The notes below the pieces were generated by a model. It saw only the letters and a list, made by a program, of their open reading frames with translations, searched no databases and had not been told where the DNA came from. Source: Methylopila turkensis (GTDB lineage Bacteria; Pseudomonadota; Alphaproteobacteria; Rhizobiales; Methylopilaceae). Taken from it: a stretch of DNA of 64,000 bases. The DNA lies in contig NZ_BSFL01000001.1 of NCBI RefSeq assembly GCF_027922325.1, positions 1-64,000 on the forward strand. Reading direction: 5' to 3'. Both the position numbers and the translations under genes were made by a program. Positions 27,374 to 43,827 of this stretch are shown one piece after another (position 1 is the stretch's first letter; each line of letters begins with the position of its first letter).

Positions 27374-28036
27374 TCAGGACGCGAGCGCGTGGGTCGGCGC
27401 GGCGCCGGCCGGCTGGGATTGGGCGGATGGCTGGAGCATCCGCTGGGCGCCGTTGGGCGCCAGCGCCTCCGCGACGAGCCTTGCGACGCGCTCGGGATCG
27501 GAGATCGCGCGCAGGGTCGGTTCCGGACTGCGCGCGCGCCATGGACGCGCATGCGGCCAGAGATGGAAAAGGGCGATCCGGTCGCCGGCCCCGAGCCCGA
27601 GCGACAGGTCGCCCGAGCCGTCCCCGAACACCTTCAGGTCGGCGCGCTCGATCCTCTCGAGCGGCAGGTTGAGGGTCGCGGTGAGCGCGACGCCGATGCT
27701 GAGCACCACCCGCCGGTTGGTCAACGTGTAGACCGCGTAGCGCGCAGAGAGCCAGGCCAGCAGCGCGAGCATGCCGATCGCCGCGAGCGCGAACGGCGCG
27801 ACGCTCAGCGCGTTGAGCGCCGCGGCCGTCGCCGACCCCGTTTCGGCGAGTTCGCTCCCGGCCCGCCATATCGCGAACAGCGCTACATAGATCGCGACCT
27901 CGCGGACATGGAAGGCGCGCCAGGCGAGCGCCCGCCAGTCCGGCTTGCCCTGCCAGAGGACCCGCTCGCCTCTGGGCAGCGGCCCCGGCAGGCCATAGGG
28001 GCGCGTCTCTCCGCCCGGTGCGGCGCCGGCGCTCAC
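27374..28036 (-). CDS. puhB: PuhB, reaction centre assembly factor
   Basis: A 220-residue protein with an N-terminal LPRGERVLWQGKPDWR motif, two or three membrane spans and a bacterial PH-like domain (YTLTNRRVVLSIG). PuhB dimers aid reaction centre assembly in Rhodobacter. Its start overlaps the puhA stop by four bases; puhC follows after 13 bases. Confidence 0.9.
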   Translation of the reverse strand: MSAGAAPGGETRPYGLPGPLPRGERVLWQGKPDWRALAWRAFHVREVAIYVALFAIWRAGSELAETGSATAAALNALSVAPFALAAIGMLALLAWLSARYAVYTLTNRRVVLSIGVALTATLNLPLERIERADLKVFGDGSGDLSLGLGAGDRIALFHLWPHARPWRARSPEPTLRAISDPERVARLVAEALAPNGAQRMLQPSAQSQPAGAAPTHALAS

Positions 28037-28806
28037 AGCAACGGCTCCGCGCGGCCGGGATGGGCATAGAGCAGGCCGCCGCCGTAATAGCCGACGATCA
28101 TATCCTCCTCGAGCAGCGTCACCTGGTCAGGGCTTTTGGTGACGGGCACTCCCGCGAAGTTGTCGGAATAGAGCGCCTCGCAGATCACTCGCCCGCGCTT
28201 GCCGTCGACCTTCGCGAAGGTCGTCGGCAGCAGCACCTTACGGCCGCTCGGGAGCTCGACCTCGAAGTACCGCATCATGTATTCGGAGAGGTCGACCCAG
28301 ATGTCCGAGACCACGCCGGCGACCCTTTTGTCGCCGCCAACGACGGCGAAGCCGCGGGGATCAGGATCCTCGGCCGCGATCCAGAAGGTCGGGGCCGCGC
28401 GGAGCGGCACGATCTTCGGCGCGCCATCGACGGTGAGGTCCGGAACGTCCTGACGCTCGGCCCAAGCGCCCGGACCGACGCCGGCCCCCATCGGATCGCC
28501 GGTCGGCGCGTATGGCGCGCCCGAAAAGCTCGCGGTCGGAGCTATCGCGAGATCGGACCGGTCCTGCCGCCCGCTTGGGAGCGTAGAGGTGTGGTCGCCA
28601 TGGAGGATGTAGGTCTTCGGATCCGGAATGCCCGGGAAGCCGACGATGGAGATCGCCCGGCTGCCGCGGTCCTCGACCAGCGGGTAGCCCTCGCGCTTGC
28701 TCTCGCGATGCAGATAATAGATCAGCCCGGCGAAGAACGCCCAGAACACGTAGAGCGAGATCAGTGCGAGATCGATATGTGGCGTGATCGCGAGATAGGA
28801 GTACAT
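28033..28806 (-). CDS. puhA: Photosynthetic reaction centre H subunit
   Basis: A 257-residue subunit with one N-terminal membrane helix (ALISLYVFWAFFAGLIYYL) and a large cytoplasmic PRC-barrel domain (DLTVDGAPKIVPLR, VAGVVSDIWVDLSEYMMRYFEV) that controls proton access to the QB site. Length and motifs match the family. It follows lhaA after 63 bases. Confidence 0.96.
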   Translation of the reverse strand: MYSYLAITPHIDLALISLYVFWAFFAGLIYYLHRESKREGYPLVEDRGSRAISIVGFPGIPDPKTYILHGDHTSTLPSGRQDRSDLAIAPTASFSGAPYAPTGDPMGAGVGPGAWAERQDVPDLTVDGAPKIVPLRAAPTFWIAAEDPDPRGFAVVGGDKRVAGVVSDIWVDLSEYMMRYFEVELPSGRKVLLPTTFAKVDGKRGRVICEALYSDNFAGVPVTKSPDQVTLLEEDMIVGYYGGGLLYAHPGRAEPLL

Positions 28807-28869
28807 GGCGTTTCTCCCGAGCGGTCCGGCTTGTGATAGACCGGCGTCGTTTCGTCTTCGTCTCTTCGG

Positions 28870-30291
28870 TCAGGCGGGCATTTCCGCGAGACCGATCTTC
28901 TTGTGCGCCCGCTCGTCGCGGGCGTGCCGGACGAGGGGGCCGATGGCGATAAGCGTCATGAACAGCAACACCAGCTCGATGCCGTAGACAGCGCCGTAAC
29001 TGGCGAACGGGCTTTGGCCGGCGGGTCCGAAATCCGCGACCAGATCGCGAATGACGCCTCCGAGACCGAGCGCCGCGCCGCCCGCGGCCGCGCTCACCGC
29101 GCCCCAGGCGCCGAGCGCGAGACCCGTGTGACTCGGATCCTCCATCCCCATCGCGGCCGTCAGCGTGCCGATCGAGAACAACCCGCCCCCGAAGCCGACG
29201 AGCCCGACGCCGATCCGGAACAGGGCAGGACTGTCGAGCGGACCGGCGAGCGTCACCATCACGAAAGCCGGCAGGCCGACGACGGCGCCGAACGAGGCGA
29301 TGACCAACGGGTCGTAGCCATGGACGAGCGCGCGCGCCGCCGCCGTGAATGCGATCAGGGCTCCGAGCGCGAGCAACGCCGTCAAGGCCGAGGTGCCTGC
29401 GACGGTCAGGCCGAGGACCTGCCCGCCATAGGGCTCGAGCACGATGTCCTGCATCATGAAGGCGCCGGTTCCGAGAGCGACGGCGCCGAGGAAGCGCCGG
29501 GAACGCCGGGAGGCCGTGAACGCGCCCCAGGCCTCCCAGAAGCTCGGCCGGCCTGAGATCTCCGCCATCCTTTCGGCGTGGGCGCGGTTGCGCGGCTCCA
29601 TCTTCCACATGGCGACGACGTTGAGCAGCACGGTCACGACCGCCGATCCCTGGATCACCTGGATCAGCTTGACCTCGCGGAAGTCCGCCAGCAGCAGGCT
29701 GTAGACGAGGCCGCTCGCGACCATCGCGCCGAGCAGCACGACGTACATCAGCGCCACGACCCGCGGCCGGTTCTGCTCGGAGGCGAGGTCGCTCGCGAGC
29801 GCGAGCCCCGCGGTCTGCGTCGTCTGTAGGCCCGCGCCGACCAGGAGAAAGGCGAGCCCCGCGGCCGCGACCGCGACCCCGTGCTCGAACGGCGGCTTGT
29901 CCATGCCGAGCACCAGCAGCGCGAACGGCATGATCGCGAGGCCGCCGAACTGCAGCAGCGTACCGAACCAGATGTAAGGCACGCGCTTCCAGCCGAAGGC
30001 CGAGCGGTGATGGTCGGACCTGAACCCGATGACGGCGCGCACGGGCGTCACCAGCAGCGGCAGCGCCACCATCACGGCGACGAGCGCCGCCGGAACGCCG
30101 AGCTCGACGATCATGACGCGGTTGAGCGTGCCGACCAGCAGCACGGTCGCGAAGCCGACCGAAACCTGAAACAGCGAGAGCCGCAGCAGCTTGCCGAGCG
30201 GCAGGTCCTCGGTCGCAGCGTCCGCGAACGGCATGTAGCGCGAGCCGACGCCGACCCAGAAGCGCGAGGCGTTGCGCACCAAGGAGATCAT
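28870..30291 (-). CDS. lhaA: LhaA, PucC-family LH1 assembly protein
   Basis: A 473-residue member of the PucC/Bch2 major-facilitator family with about 12 membrane spans (RVMIVELGVPAALVAVMVALP, VLEPYGGQVLGL). Its place between bchM and puhA is that of lhaA in purple bacteria, where it promotes LH1 assembly and may hand bacteriochlorophyll to the apoproteins. Its start overlaps bchM by four bases. Confidence 0.92.
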   Translation of the reverse strand: MISLVRNASRFWVGVGSRYMPFADAATEDLPLGKLLRLSLFQVSVGFATVLLVGTLNRVMIVELGVPAALVAVMVALPLLVTPVRAVIGFRSDHHRSAFGWKRVPYIWFGTLLQFGGLAIMPFALLVLGMDKPPFEHGVAVAAAGLAFLLVGAGLQTTQTAGLALASDLASEQNRPRVVALMYVVLLGAMVASGLVYSLLLADFREVKLIQVIQGSAVVTVLLNVVAMWKMEPRNRAHAERMAEISGRPSFWEAWGAFTASRRSRRFLGAVALGTGAFMMQDIVLEPYGGQVLGLTVAGTSALTALLALGALIAFTAAARALVHGYDPLVIASFGAVVGLPAFVMVTLAGPLDSPALFRIGVGLVGFGGGLFSIGTLTAAMGMEDPSHTGLALGAWGAVSAAAGGAALGLGGVIRDLVADFGPAGQSPFASYGAVYGIELVLLFMTLIAIGPLVRHARDERAHKKIGLAEMPA

Positions 30292-31004
30292 CGCCGCGAT
30301 CCCCCGAGCGCCCGGGTCAGTTCCAGGACCTGCGAGATGTAGAAGCCGCTCTTCACCCGAACGGTCCGGCCCTGCCGCATGTCTCCAAGCGCCGGTTCCG
30401 CCTCGATGGCGCTGCGGACCGAGGACTCCCAGACCGGCTCGATCGCCGGAGACCGGTCGCCGCGCGGGAACAGCCGACCGACCGCATGCATCGCGGCGAG
30501 CGTCGGGGTCTTGGGCGCGAAGGTGAACAGCAACGAACGATCGGCGCGGCGGGCGAGCGACGCCAGGGTCGCGGTCGCCTGAGGCAACGAATAGTGTATA
30601 AGCACGTCCATTGCGACGACATGGTCGAAGCGGCCGATCGCGGGATCGGCGAGGTCGCCGACCCGGAAGTCGAGCCGACCGGCCAGCGACTCCGGCGCCC
30701 GCTGCGACGCGATCGCGACGAGCTTCGGCGAGATGTCGACGGCGACCACATCGGCGCCCCGCGCGGCCGCCTCGACGCTGAGCGCGCCGGTACCGCAGCC
30801 GGCGTCGAGCAGCCGCAGCCCGGTCATGTCGACGGGGAGCATCGCGAGGATCTCGGCCCGCATCTGGTCGCGGCCGGCCCGCACTGTGGCGCGGATGCGC
30901 CCGAGCGGCGCGTCCGAGGTCATCTGCTCCCAGGCGCGCACGGCGGTGCGGTCGAAATAGGTCTCGATCCTGGAGACCCGGTCGCGATACGCGGCGTCGG
31001 TCAT
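30288..31004 (-). CDS. bchM: Mg-protoporphyrin IX O-methyltransferase
   Basis: A 238-residue SAM-dependent methyltransferase that esterifies the ring C propionate. SAM motif I is LLDAGCGTGA (about residues 65-74). The N-terminal YFDRTAVRAWEQMTSDAP segment is typical. It lies 10 bases after bchL and overlaps lhaA by four bases. Confidence 0.95.
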   Translation of the reverse strand: MTDAAYRDRVSRIETYFDRTAVRAWEQMTSDAPLGRIRATVRAGRDQMRAEILAMLPVDMTGLRLLDAGCGTGALSVEAAARGADVVAVDISPKLVAIASQRAPESLAGRLDFRVGDLADPAIGRFDHVVAMDVLIHYSLPQATATLASLARRADRSLLFTFAPKTPTLAAMHAVGRLFPRGDRSPAIEPVWESSVRSAIEAEPALGDMRQGRTVRVKSGFYISQVLELTRALGGSRR

Positions 31005-31014
31005 CGCATCGCCC

Positions 31015-35513
<4,499 letters not shown>

Positions 35514-35542
<29 letters not shown>

Positions 35543-37073
35543 AGAGCGTCTCCACCGTGATAGCGGCAAGTCCGGCCTGGCGGGCGTATGTCTCCGTGTT
35601 CCGGCGCGCCTTCCCGCGCACGAAGAACGGGATCTTCCTGAGCTCCTTTTCAGCGTCCCCCTCCCAGACGATCGAAGCGTCATGGGCTGGTTCGGCAGGA
35701 GCCGGCTCGGCGGCGCTCGCGGTCGCGAGGTGCGAAGGCTGCGCGTTGTCCGCGAACTCGAAATCGTCGCGGAACATCGCGACGAGATGCTCTTCGAGGC
35801 CCATCATCAGCGGATGCACGAGGGTGTCGAACAGCACGTTCGCGCCTTCGAACCCCATGACGGGCGAGGTGCGCGCGGGGAAATCTTGGACATGAACCGG
35901 AGCTGAGATCACCGCGCACGGGACCCCGAGCCGCTTGGCGATATGCCGCTCCATCTGGGTGCCCAGAACCAGTTCCGGATTGAGGTCCGCGATCCGCTTC
36001 TCGACCTCGAGATGGTCGTCGCTGATCAGCGCCTCGAGCCCGAGCGCCCCGGCCGCCGCGCGCACCTCCCGGGCGAACTCGCGCGTGTAGGTTCCGAGGC
36101 CGACGACCTTGAAGCCGAGCTCTTTCGACGCGACGCGGGCGAGCGCTATGGCGTGGGTGGAGTCGCCGAAGATGAAGACGCGCTTGTCCGTCAGATAATT
36201 CGAGTCGACCGAACGGCTGTACCAGGGGAGCCGCGAGCTGTCCTTCGCCAGCACCTCAGTCGGATCGACCCCTGCGAGCCCGGCGACCTCTTCGATGAAG
36301 TCGCGGGTGGCGCCGACGCCGATCGGCGTGACGGTGGTGAAGGGCTGTGCGAATTCCCGCTTCAACCAGCCGGCGGCGGTGGCGGCGATTTCAGGGTAGA
36401 GGACGACGTTGAAGTCGGCCTCGCCAAGCCGGGCGAGATCGGCCGGCGACGCCCCGAGCGGGGCGACGACGCGCACCTCGATCCCGAGTGTTTCGAGCAG
36501 ACGGCGGATTTCCTGGACATCGTCGCGATGCCGGAAGCCGAGCGCCGTCGGGCCGAGGATGTTGCAGCTCGGGCGACCTTTCCTTCCGCCCTCACCGGAG
36601 ACGGCGCCGCTTGCGCGCCTCGCTTGCGCGGCTGGTCCAGCCAGCGTGCGCACGAGCCGGTAGAACGTTTCGGCCGCGCCCCAGTTTTCTTTCTTCTGGT
36701 AGGCGGGCAGCTCCAGCGGCACGACCGGGATGGGGAGGCCGACGGCGGCCGCGAGGCCGCCCGGATCGTCCTGGATCAGCTCCGCGGTGCAGCTCGCGCC
36801 GACCAACATCGCCTGAGGGCGGAAGCGCTCATAGGCATCGCGGATCGCGCTTTGCAGCTTCTGCGCCGTGTCGGACCCGAGGTCGCGCGCCTGGAACGTC
36901 GTGTAGGTTACCGGCGGGCGCTCCTTGCGCCGCTCGATCATCGTAAACAGCAGGTCGGCGTAGGTGTCGCCCTGCGGCGCATGCAGCACGTAGTGGACGC
37001 CCGTCATGGCGGTCGCGACCCGTATCGCGCCGATGTGGGGAGGTCCTTCATAGGTCCACATGGCGAGCTGCAT
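35514..37073 (-). CDS. bchB: Light-independent protochlorophyllide reductase subunit B
   Basis: A 519-residue nitrogenase-like subunit. It begins [16 protein letters not shown], and Asp36 (HAPQGD), the unusual aspartate ligand of the NB cluster, is present. A C-terminal PCP_red domain ([20 protein letters not shown]) completes it. It lies five bases after bchN. Confidence 0.96.
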
Positions 37074-37078
37074 GGTCT

Positions 37079-39031
<1,953 letters not shown>

Positions 39032-39150
39032 TCAAAAACTCCAATGGGCCGATAGATGCCGTCAATCAGGGATTGACAGACTTAATCGTACGGAGCGACG
39101 TTCGGCCGGCGAAGGCGATCTCAAGAGCGCCGCGCATAGGGGGCGAACCC

Positions 39151-40014
39151 GTGGTGAACCTCGACGATTCAAGCGTCTGTTTTCGACACGACGCTATGGT
39201 GCTTGCAGGCAAAGAGGCGAACCGGGTCGCTGGCGCGGCGCCGCCTGACAGGAGCGCGACCCTCGCTAGGATCATTGAGGCCGACGTCATTCCTCGTCTG
39301 CTCCTCGCAAGCGGCCGAGCTGGCGAAGGGCTGCCGACGAAGCATCTGCAAGTCGAACCGCAGGACATTGACGATTTCGCCAAGATGATGATCGCTATCG
39401 ACCTTACACGGGCAGGCGTCGTCGTCTCGAGTGCGATGGCGCGCGGGGTCGCGCTCGAATCCATCCTGCTGGAAATCTTCTCGCCGACGGCCAAGCGGCT
39501 CGGACAGATGTGGGTCGATGACGAATGCAGTTTTATGGATGTGACGGTTGGCCTGTGCGCGCTTCAGAGCCTGCTGCGATCTCTTTCGTCGGGGGACATC
39601 GTGGAGCCGCGTGCGCTTATAGACGCGCGGGTGGCGCTCGCAGCCATGCCGGGGGAGCAGCACACTTTCGGGATCTTGGTGCTCGAAACGTTCTTCCGCC
39701 GCGCCGGTTGGGACGTTGTCGGGATGCCGCTTTCGCCGCGTGACGAAATTATCGCGAGCGTCGCCCGCAAGTCGTTCGATGTCATCGGATTTTCTTTAGC
39801 GCGAGAAGAGGCTTTGTGCGCGCTTCGCGACCTGATAACAGACGTCCGATCCGCCTCGGCTAATAGGGGATTGATCGTGCTGGTCGGCGGCCGCGTCTTC
39901 AATGAATCGCCTGAACTCGTCAGGACCGTCGGCGCCGATACGACCGCCAGCGACGCCGATGAAGCTCTTGTTGCGTCGCAAAACCTTATGTGCTCAAGAG
40001 TTCGGAAGCATTGA
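39151..40014 (+). CDS. aerR: AerR/PpaA-type cobalamin-binding antirepressor
   Basis: A protein of about 287 residues with a B12-binding (SCHIC) C-terminal domain (GEQHTFGILVLETFFRRAGWDV, VLVGGRVFNESPELVRTVGADTT), directly upstream of ppsR. In Rhodobacter such proteins bind cobalamin and counteract PpsR/CrtJ in a light-dependent way. Start uncertain: the frame is open from a TTG at 39073. I prefer GTG 39151 because AGGGGG precedes it and the earlier residues look unconserved. ATG 39196 is another choice. Confidence 0.85.
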   Translation: MVNLDDSSVCFRHDAMVLAGKEANRVAGAAPPDRSATLARIIEADVIPRLLLASGRAGEGLPTKHLQVEPQDIDDFAKMMIAIDLTRAGVVVSSAMARGVALESILLEIFSPTAKRLGQMWVDDECSFMDVTVGLCALQSLLRSLSSGDIVEPRALIDARVALAAMPGEQHTFGILVLETFFRRAGWDVVGMPLSPRDEIIASVARKSFDVIGFSLAREEALCALRDLITDVRSASANRGLIVLVGGRVFNESPELVRTVGADTTASDADEALVASQNLMCSRVRKH

Positions 40015-40048
40015 CCTTGAATCGCACGATCAACGGATTTCGGCTTCG

Positions 40049-41497
40049 ATGGAGCCTCTGGCCGCAGCGGACGTCATCTCGGGTTTCGGAGGCGCCGAAA
40101 GGTGGTTCGCGAGCCTTGGCGCACGAACGACCGCGAACTTGATCGCCGCGGCGGCTGACGTGGCTCTGGTTCTCGACGCTTCGGGCGTCGTGCGTGACGT
40201 CGCCTATTCGGCCCCGGAACTCCCGCCTGAGGGCATCGAAGATTGGGTCGGCGCCCTCTGGCTGGACCTCGTCACCATCGAGAGCCGCTCAAAGGTCGAG
40301 GCGCTGCTGCGCGATGCGGTCGCCGAGGGTCCCACGCGTCCGCGCGAGGTCAATCATATCGTCGCCAACGGACGCGACATGCCGATCCGTTACTCCACCA
40401 TCCGGATGGACGACGACGGCCGCATCCTGGCGCTTGGCCGCGACTTGCGCTCCGTCGCCACGCTGCAGCAGCGCTTGGTCGAGACCCAACTGTTGCTGGA
40501 GCGCGAGTACTCCAAGATTCGCAATGCGGAAACGCGCTACCGCCTGCTGTTCCAGCTCTCGACGGAAGCGGTTCTGATCGTCGACGAAGCCTCCGAGCGG
40601 GTCGTCGAGGCGAACGCCGCAGCCAGCAAGCTGATCGGCGAGACCGCGCAGCGGACGATCGGACGGGGACTGGCCGATCTGTTCGACGAGCGCTCCGCCC
40701 AGAATGTCCGCCGCGTGATCGCGACAGCGCGGACGCTCGGACATTCGGGGCTCGCGCGCGTCCATCTCACAGGCGGCGGCCACAGCGACCTCATGATGTC
40801 TGTCTCCGCCTTCCGGCAGGACTCGCGCGCGCATTTCCTGGTGCGGCTCGTGCCTTCGACCGGCGCGCTCGCCGAAGGCGGCCACCAGCCCTCCAAGGCG
40901 CTCGACGCCGTGATGGCGATGCCCGACGGCTTCGTGGTGGTGGACGAGCGTCAGCGCGTTCTCGACGCGAATCCCGCCTTCCTCGCCTTGATCGAGGTCG
41001 TGACGGTCGACGGCCTGCGAGGCGCGCCGCTCGACAAGTGGCTGGGGCGGCCGGGCGTCGAGGCGACTCTGCTGGTATCGAACCTGCGCGAGCACGGCTC
41101 GCTGCGGAATTTCTCGACGATCCTTCGCGGCGAGTTCGGCGGGCTCGAGCAAGTCGAGGTCTCGGGCGTCGCGGTGAACAGCGGCGGCGAAACCTGCTTC
41201 GGTCTCGTCATACGTCCCGTGCGCAACGCCGGCGCCCTGCGCGACCGAGAGCCCAGCGACGGCTTCCGGTCGGTCGAGCAACTCACCCAACTGGTCGGCC
41301 GTGTCAGCCTGAAGGACCTTGTCCGCGAGTCGACCGATCTCGTCGAAAAGCTCTGTATCGAAGCAGCGCTCAAGCGCACCGAGGACAACCGCGCCTCCGC
41401 CGCGCAAATCCTAGGCCTCAGCCGGCAGAGCCTCTACTCGAAACTTCGCCGGCACGGGCTGCTGGACGACGACAGCGAGCCGTTCGGCGGCGACTGA
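40049..41497 (+). CDS. ppsR: PpsR/CrtJ redox-responsive repressor of photosynthesis genes
   Basis: A 482-residue repressor with PAS domains and a C-terminal Fis-type helix-turn-helix (EDNRASAAQILGLSRQSLYSKLRRHGL). It has few cysteines; one lies just before the HTH (EKLCIEA), where the redox-active Cys of PpsR/CrtJ sits. ATG 40049 (MEPLAAADV) follows aerR by 34 bases. Its target motif TGT-N12-ACA occurs repeatedly in this window. Confidence 0.94.
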   Translation: MEPLAAADVISGFGGAERWFASLGARTTANLIAAAADVALVLDASGVVRDVAYSAPELPPEGIEDWVGALWLDLVTIESRSKVEALLRDAVAEGPTRPREVNHIVANGRDMPIRYSTIRMDDDGRILALGRDLRSVATLQQRLVETQLLLEREYSKIRNAETRYRLLFQLSTEAVLIVDEASERVVEANAAASKLIGETAQRTIGRGLADLFDERSAQNVRRVIATARTLGHSGLARVHLTGGGHSDLMMSVSAFRQDSRAHFLVRLVPSTGALAEGGHQPSKALDAVMAMPDGFVVVDERQRVLDANPAFLALIEVVTVDGLRGAPLDKWLGRPGVEATLLVSNLREHGSLRNFSTILRGEFGGLEQVEVSGVAVNSGGETCFGLVIRPVRNAGALRDREPSDGFRSVEQLTQLVGRVSLKDLVRESTDLVEKLCIEAALKRTEDNRASAAQILGLSRQSLYSKLRRHGLLDDDSEPFGGD

Positions 41498-41568
41498 ACG
41501 AACGCTACAGGGCTACCCCGCCCGGCTTGCGCCGAAAGCAACGTTCGACCTTCGGCCTGCGGCTTCTG

Positions 41569-41586
41569 TGTCAAATAAATTGGACA
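41569..41586. promoter_or_regulatory. PpsR operator 1 of bchG promoter
   Basis: A perfect TGT-N12-ACA site 30 bases before the bchG ATG, the first of a pair. Confidence 0.85.
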
Positions 41587-41594
41587 TTCATCGG

Positions 41595-41612
41595 TGTCGA
41601 GCATAGCTTACA
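41595..41612. promoter_or_regulatory. PpsR operator 2 of bchG promoter
   Basis: A second perfect TGT-N12-ACA site, starting 26 bp after the first and ending three bases before the bchG ATG, the same spacing as at bchC. Confidence 0.83.
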
Positions 41613-41615
41613 CCC

Positions 41616-42491
41616 ATGTCCACGCCGCACCCGAGCGCCGTCATCGAACTGCTGAAACCGATCACCTGGTTCGCGCCGATGTGGGCGTTCGGGTGTGGGT
41701 TGATCTCGTCCGGCGCGCCGCTCTCCGAGCAATGGCAGCTCGCGATCGCGGGCGTGTTGCTTGCGGGGCCCTTGGTCTGCGCCACTAGCCAGGCCGTGAA
41801 CGACTGGTTCGACCGCCATGTCGACGCCATCAACGAACCGAACCGGCCGATCCCCTCAGGCCGTATACCTGGTCGGTGGGGCCTCTATATCGCGGTCGCC
41901 TGGACCATGCTGTCGGCGCTGGTGGCGCTCACGCTCGGGCCTTGGGTGTTTTGCGCAGCCATTACCGGCCTTGCGCTCGCCTGGGCTTACAGCGCGCCGC
42001 CGTTGCGCCTGAAGACGGACGGCTGGTGGGGCAATCTCGCGGTCGGGCTTTGTTACGAGGGCCTGCCCTGGTTCACAGGCGCTGCGGTCGTGAGCGCCGT
42101 CGCGCCCGACGCGCGCATCGTGCTCGTCGCGCTGCTCTACAGCCTCGGCGCGCACGGCATCATGACGCTGAACGACTTCAAGGCCGTCGAGGGCGACACG
42201 GAAATGGGCGTGCGCTCGCTCCCCGTGCAACTCGGACCGGAGCGCGCTGCCCGGCTCGCCTGCATGGTGATGGCGCTGGCGCAGGTCGGCGTCGTCATCG
42301 CTCTCGTGCTCTGGGACCGGCACTGGCACGCGCTCGCCGTCGGGATGCTGCTGGTCGCGCAGCTCGGCCTGATGGCGCGCTTCCTGTCCGATCCGCGAGG
42401 ACGCGCCGCCTGGTACAACGCGACCGGCACCACGCTCTACGTGCTCGGCATGCTGGTCACCGCCTTCGCGGTGTCGGGGAGCGCGGGGTGA
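41616..42491 (+). CDS. bchG: Bacteriochlorophyll synthase (geranylgeranyl/phytyl transferase)
   Basis: A 291-residue UbiA-family prenyltransferase that esterifies bacteriochlorophyllide a. Mg-diphosphate motifs are NDWFDRHVDAINEPNRP and NDFKAVEGDTEMG. About eight membrane spans. No Shine-Dalgarno sequence fits between the second PpsR site and the ATG, so translation may be leaderless. It overlaps the next gene by four bases (GTGA). Confidence 0.95.
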   Translation: MSTPHPSAVIELLKPITWFAPMWAFGCGLISSGAPLSEQWQLAIAGVLLAGPLVCATSQAVNDWFDRHVDAINEPNRPIPSGRIPGRWGLYIAVAWTMLSALVALTLGPWVFCAAITGLALAWAYSAPPLRLKTDGWWGNLAVGLCYEGLPWFTGAAVVSAVAPDARIVLVALLYSLGAHGIMTLNDFKAVEGDTEMGVRSLPVQLGPERAARLACMVMALAQVGVVIALVLWDRHWHALAVGMLLVAQLGLMARFLSDPRGRAAWYNATGTTLYVLGMLVTAFAVSGSAG

Positions 42492-43813
42492 GCCCCGCCT
42501 TCACATGGGCGCAGATCCTGCGCGTCGGGCTGGCCCAGGCGGCGCTCGGCACCGTCGTCGTTCTGACGACCTCGACGCTCAACCGCGTCATGGCGATCGA
42601 GCTCGCCCTGCCCGCTTTGTTGCCGGGCCTTCTGGTTGCGCTCCATCATGCGGTTCAACTGGCGCGTCCCCGCTGGGGTTTCGGATCGGACCGCGGCGGA
42701 CGTCGCACGCCATGGATCATCGGCGGCATGGCGATCCTTTCGCTCGGGGGCGTCGGATCTGCTGTCGCGACCGCCGCGATGGCCGAACATATCGTCTTCG
42801 GCGCTGCGCTCGGCGTCGCAGCGTTCACGGCGATCGGCGTCGGAGTCGGCGCCTGCGGCACCAACCTGCTCGCGATGCTCGCGACCCATGTGGGCGAAGG
42901 CCGGCGCGCGGCCGCCGCGACAATCGTCTGGGTGATGATGATCGCGGGCTTCGTCGTGACCACTGCGGCCGCTGGCCAACTCCTCGATCCGTTCTCCCTC
43001 GAGCGCCTGGTCATGGTTTGCGCCGGCGTCTCGGGGATCGCTTTTGTGGTCTGCGTGGGAGCCATGTGGCGGCTTGAGCCGCCCTCCGGCGCCCGCCAGC
43101 CGGCCGCGCACGCGACCGGCTGCTTCTCCGCAGCGCTCGCCGACATCTGGTCCGATCGCTCGGTGCGCCGGTTCACGTTGTTCGTGTTCGCTTCGATGCT
43201 CGCTTATTCAACGCAGGACCTGATCCTCGAGCCGTTCGCAGGCGTCGTATTCGTCATGACGCCGGGCGAGACCACCTCGCTGTCAGGTTTGCAGAACGGA
43301 GGCGTGCTGGCCGGCATGGTCACGGTCGCGCTCGCCACCGGCCTGTTCGGCGAGACGCCCGGCGGGCTGCTGAAGTCGTGGATCGTGGCCGGCTGCCTCG
43401 CCTCGTCGGCGGCACTCGCGGTCATCGCGTTCGGCGGCGCGGCGGGCGACGGGTTTCCGATCCGCGCCGCCTGTTTCGCGCTCGGGTTCGCCAACGGCGC
43501 CTTCGCGACAGCCGCGATCGGGTCGATGATGGGCCTAGCGGGACAGGGCGACCCGCGAACCCGCGGCGTCCGCATGGGGCTCTGGGGCGCGGCGCAGGCG
43601 ATCGGCTTCGCGCTCGGCGGCCTGATGGGCGCCCTGCTCGCCGACATCCTGCGAACCGCCCTCGGCTCCCCGGGCGACGCCTATGCGATCGTCTTCGGGA
43701 TCGACGCCGCGCTGTTTCTCGCCTGCGCGCTGGTCGCGCTTCGGCTCGACGGCCGGCGCGCAGATGCGCCTGCAGAGACCCTCATCACCGACCCGGCCCT
43801 GTCCTCCATCTGA
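42488..43813 (+). CDS. PucC/Bch2-family membrane protein between bchG and bchP
   Basis: A 441-residue major-facilitator-type protein with about 12 spans, homologous to LhaA and PucC (STLNRVMAIELALPALLPGLLVALHHAVQ, DLILEPFAG). The bchG-(this gene)-bchP order is the place of the Bch2/ORF428 protein in purple bacteria. A GTG start overlaps the bchG stop. Likely role: delivery of finished bacteriochlorophyll to antenna or reaction centre proteins, inferred from the family. Confidence 0.88.
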   Translation: MSPAFTWAQILRVGLAQAALGTVVVLTTSTLNRVMAIELALPALLPGLLVALHHAVQLARPRWGFGSDRGGRRTPWIIGGMAILSLGGVGSAVATAAMAEHIVFGAALGVAAFTAIGVGVGACGTNLLAMLATHVGEGRRAAAATIVWVMMIAGFVVTTAAAGQLLDPFSLERLVMVCAGVSGIAFVVCVGAMWRLEPPSGARQPAAHATGCFSAALADIWSDRSVRRFTLFVFASMLAYSTQDLILEPFAGVVFVMTPGETTSLSGLQNGGVLAGMVTVALATGLFGETPGGLLKSWIVAGCLASSAALAVIAFGGAAGDGFPIRAACFALGFANGAFATAAIGSMMGLAGQGDPRTRGVRMGLWGAAQAIGFALGGLMGALLADILRTALGSPGDAYAIVFGIDAALFLACALVALRLDGRRADAPAETLITDPALSSI

Positions 43814-43827
43814 AGGAGACGTTCGTC

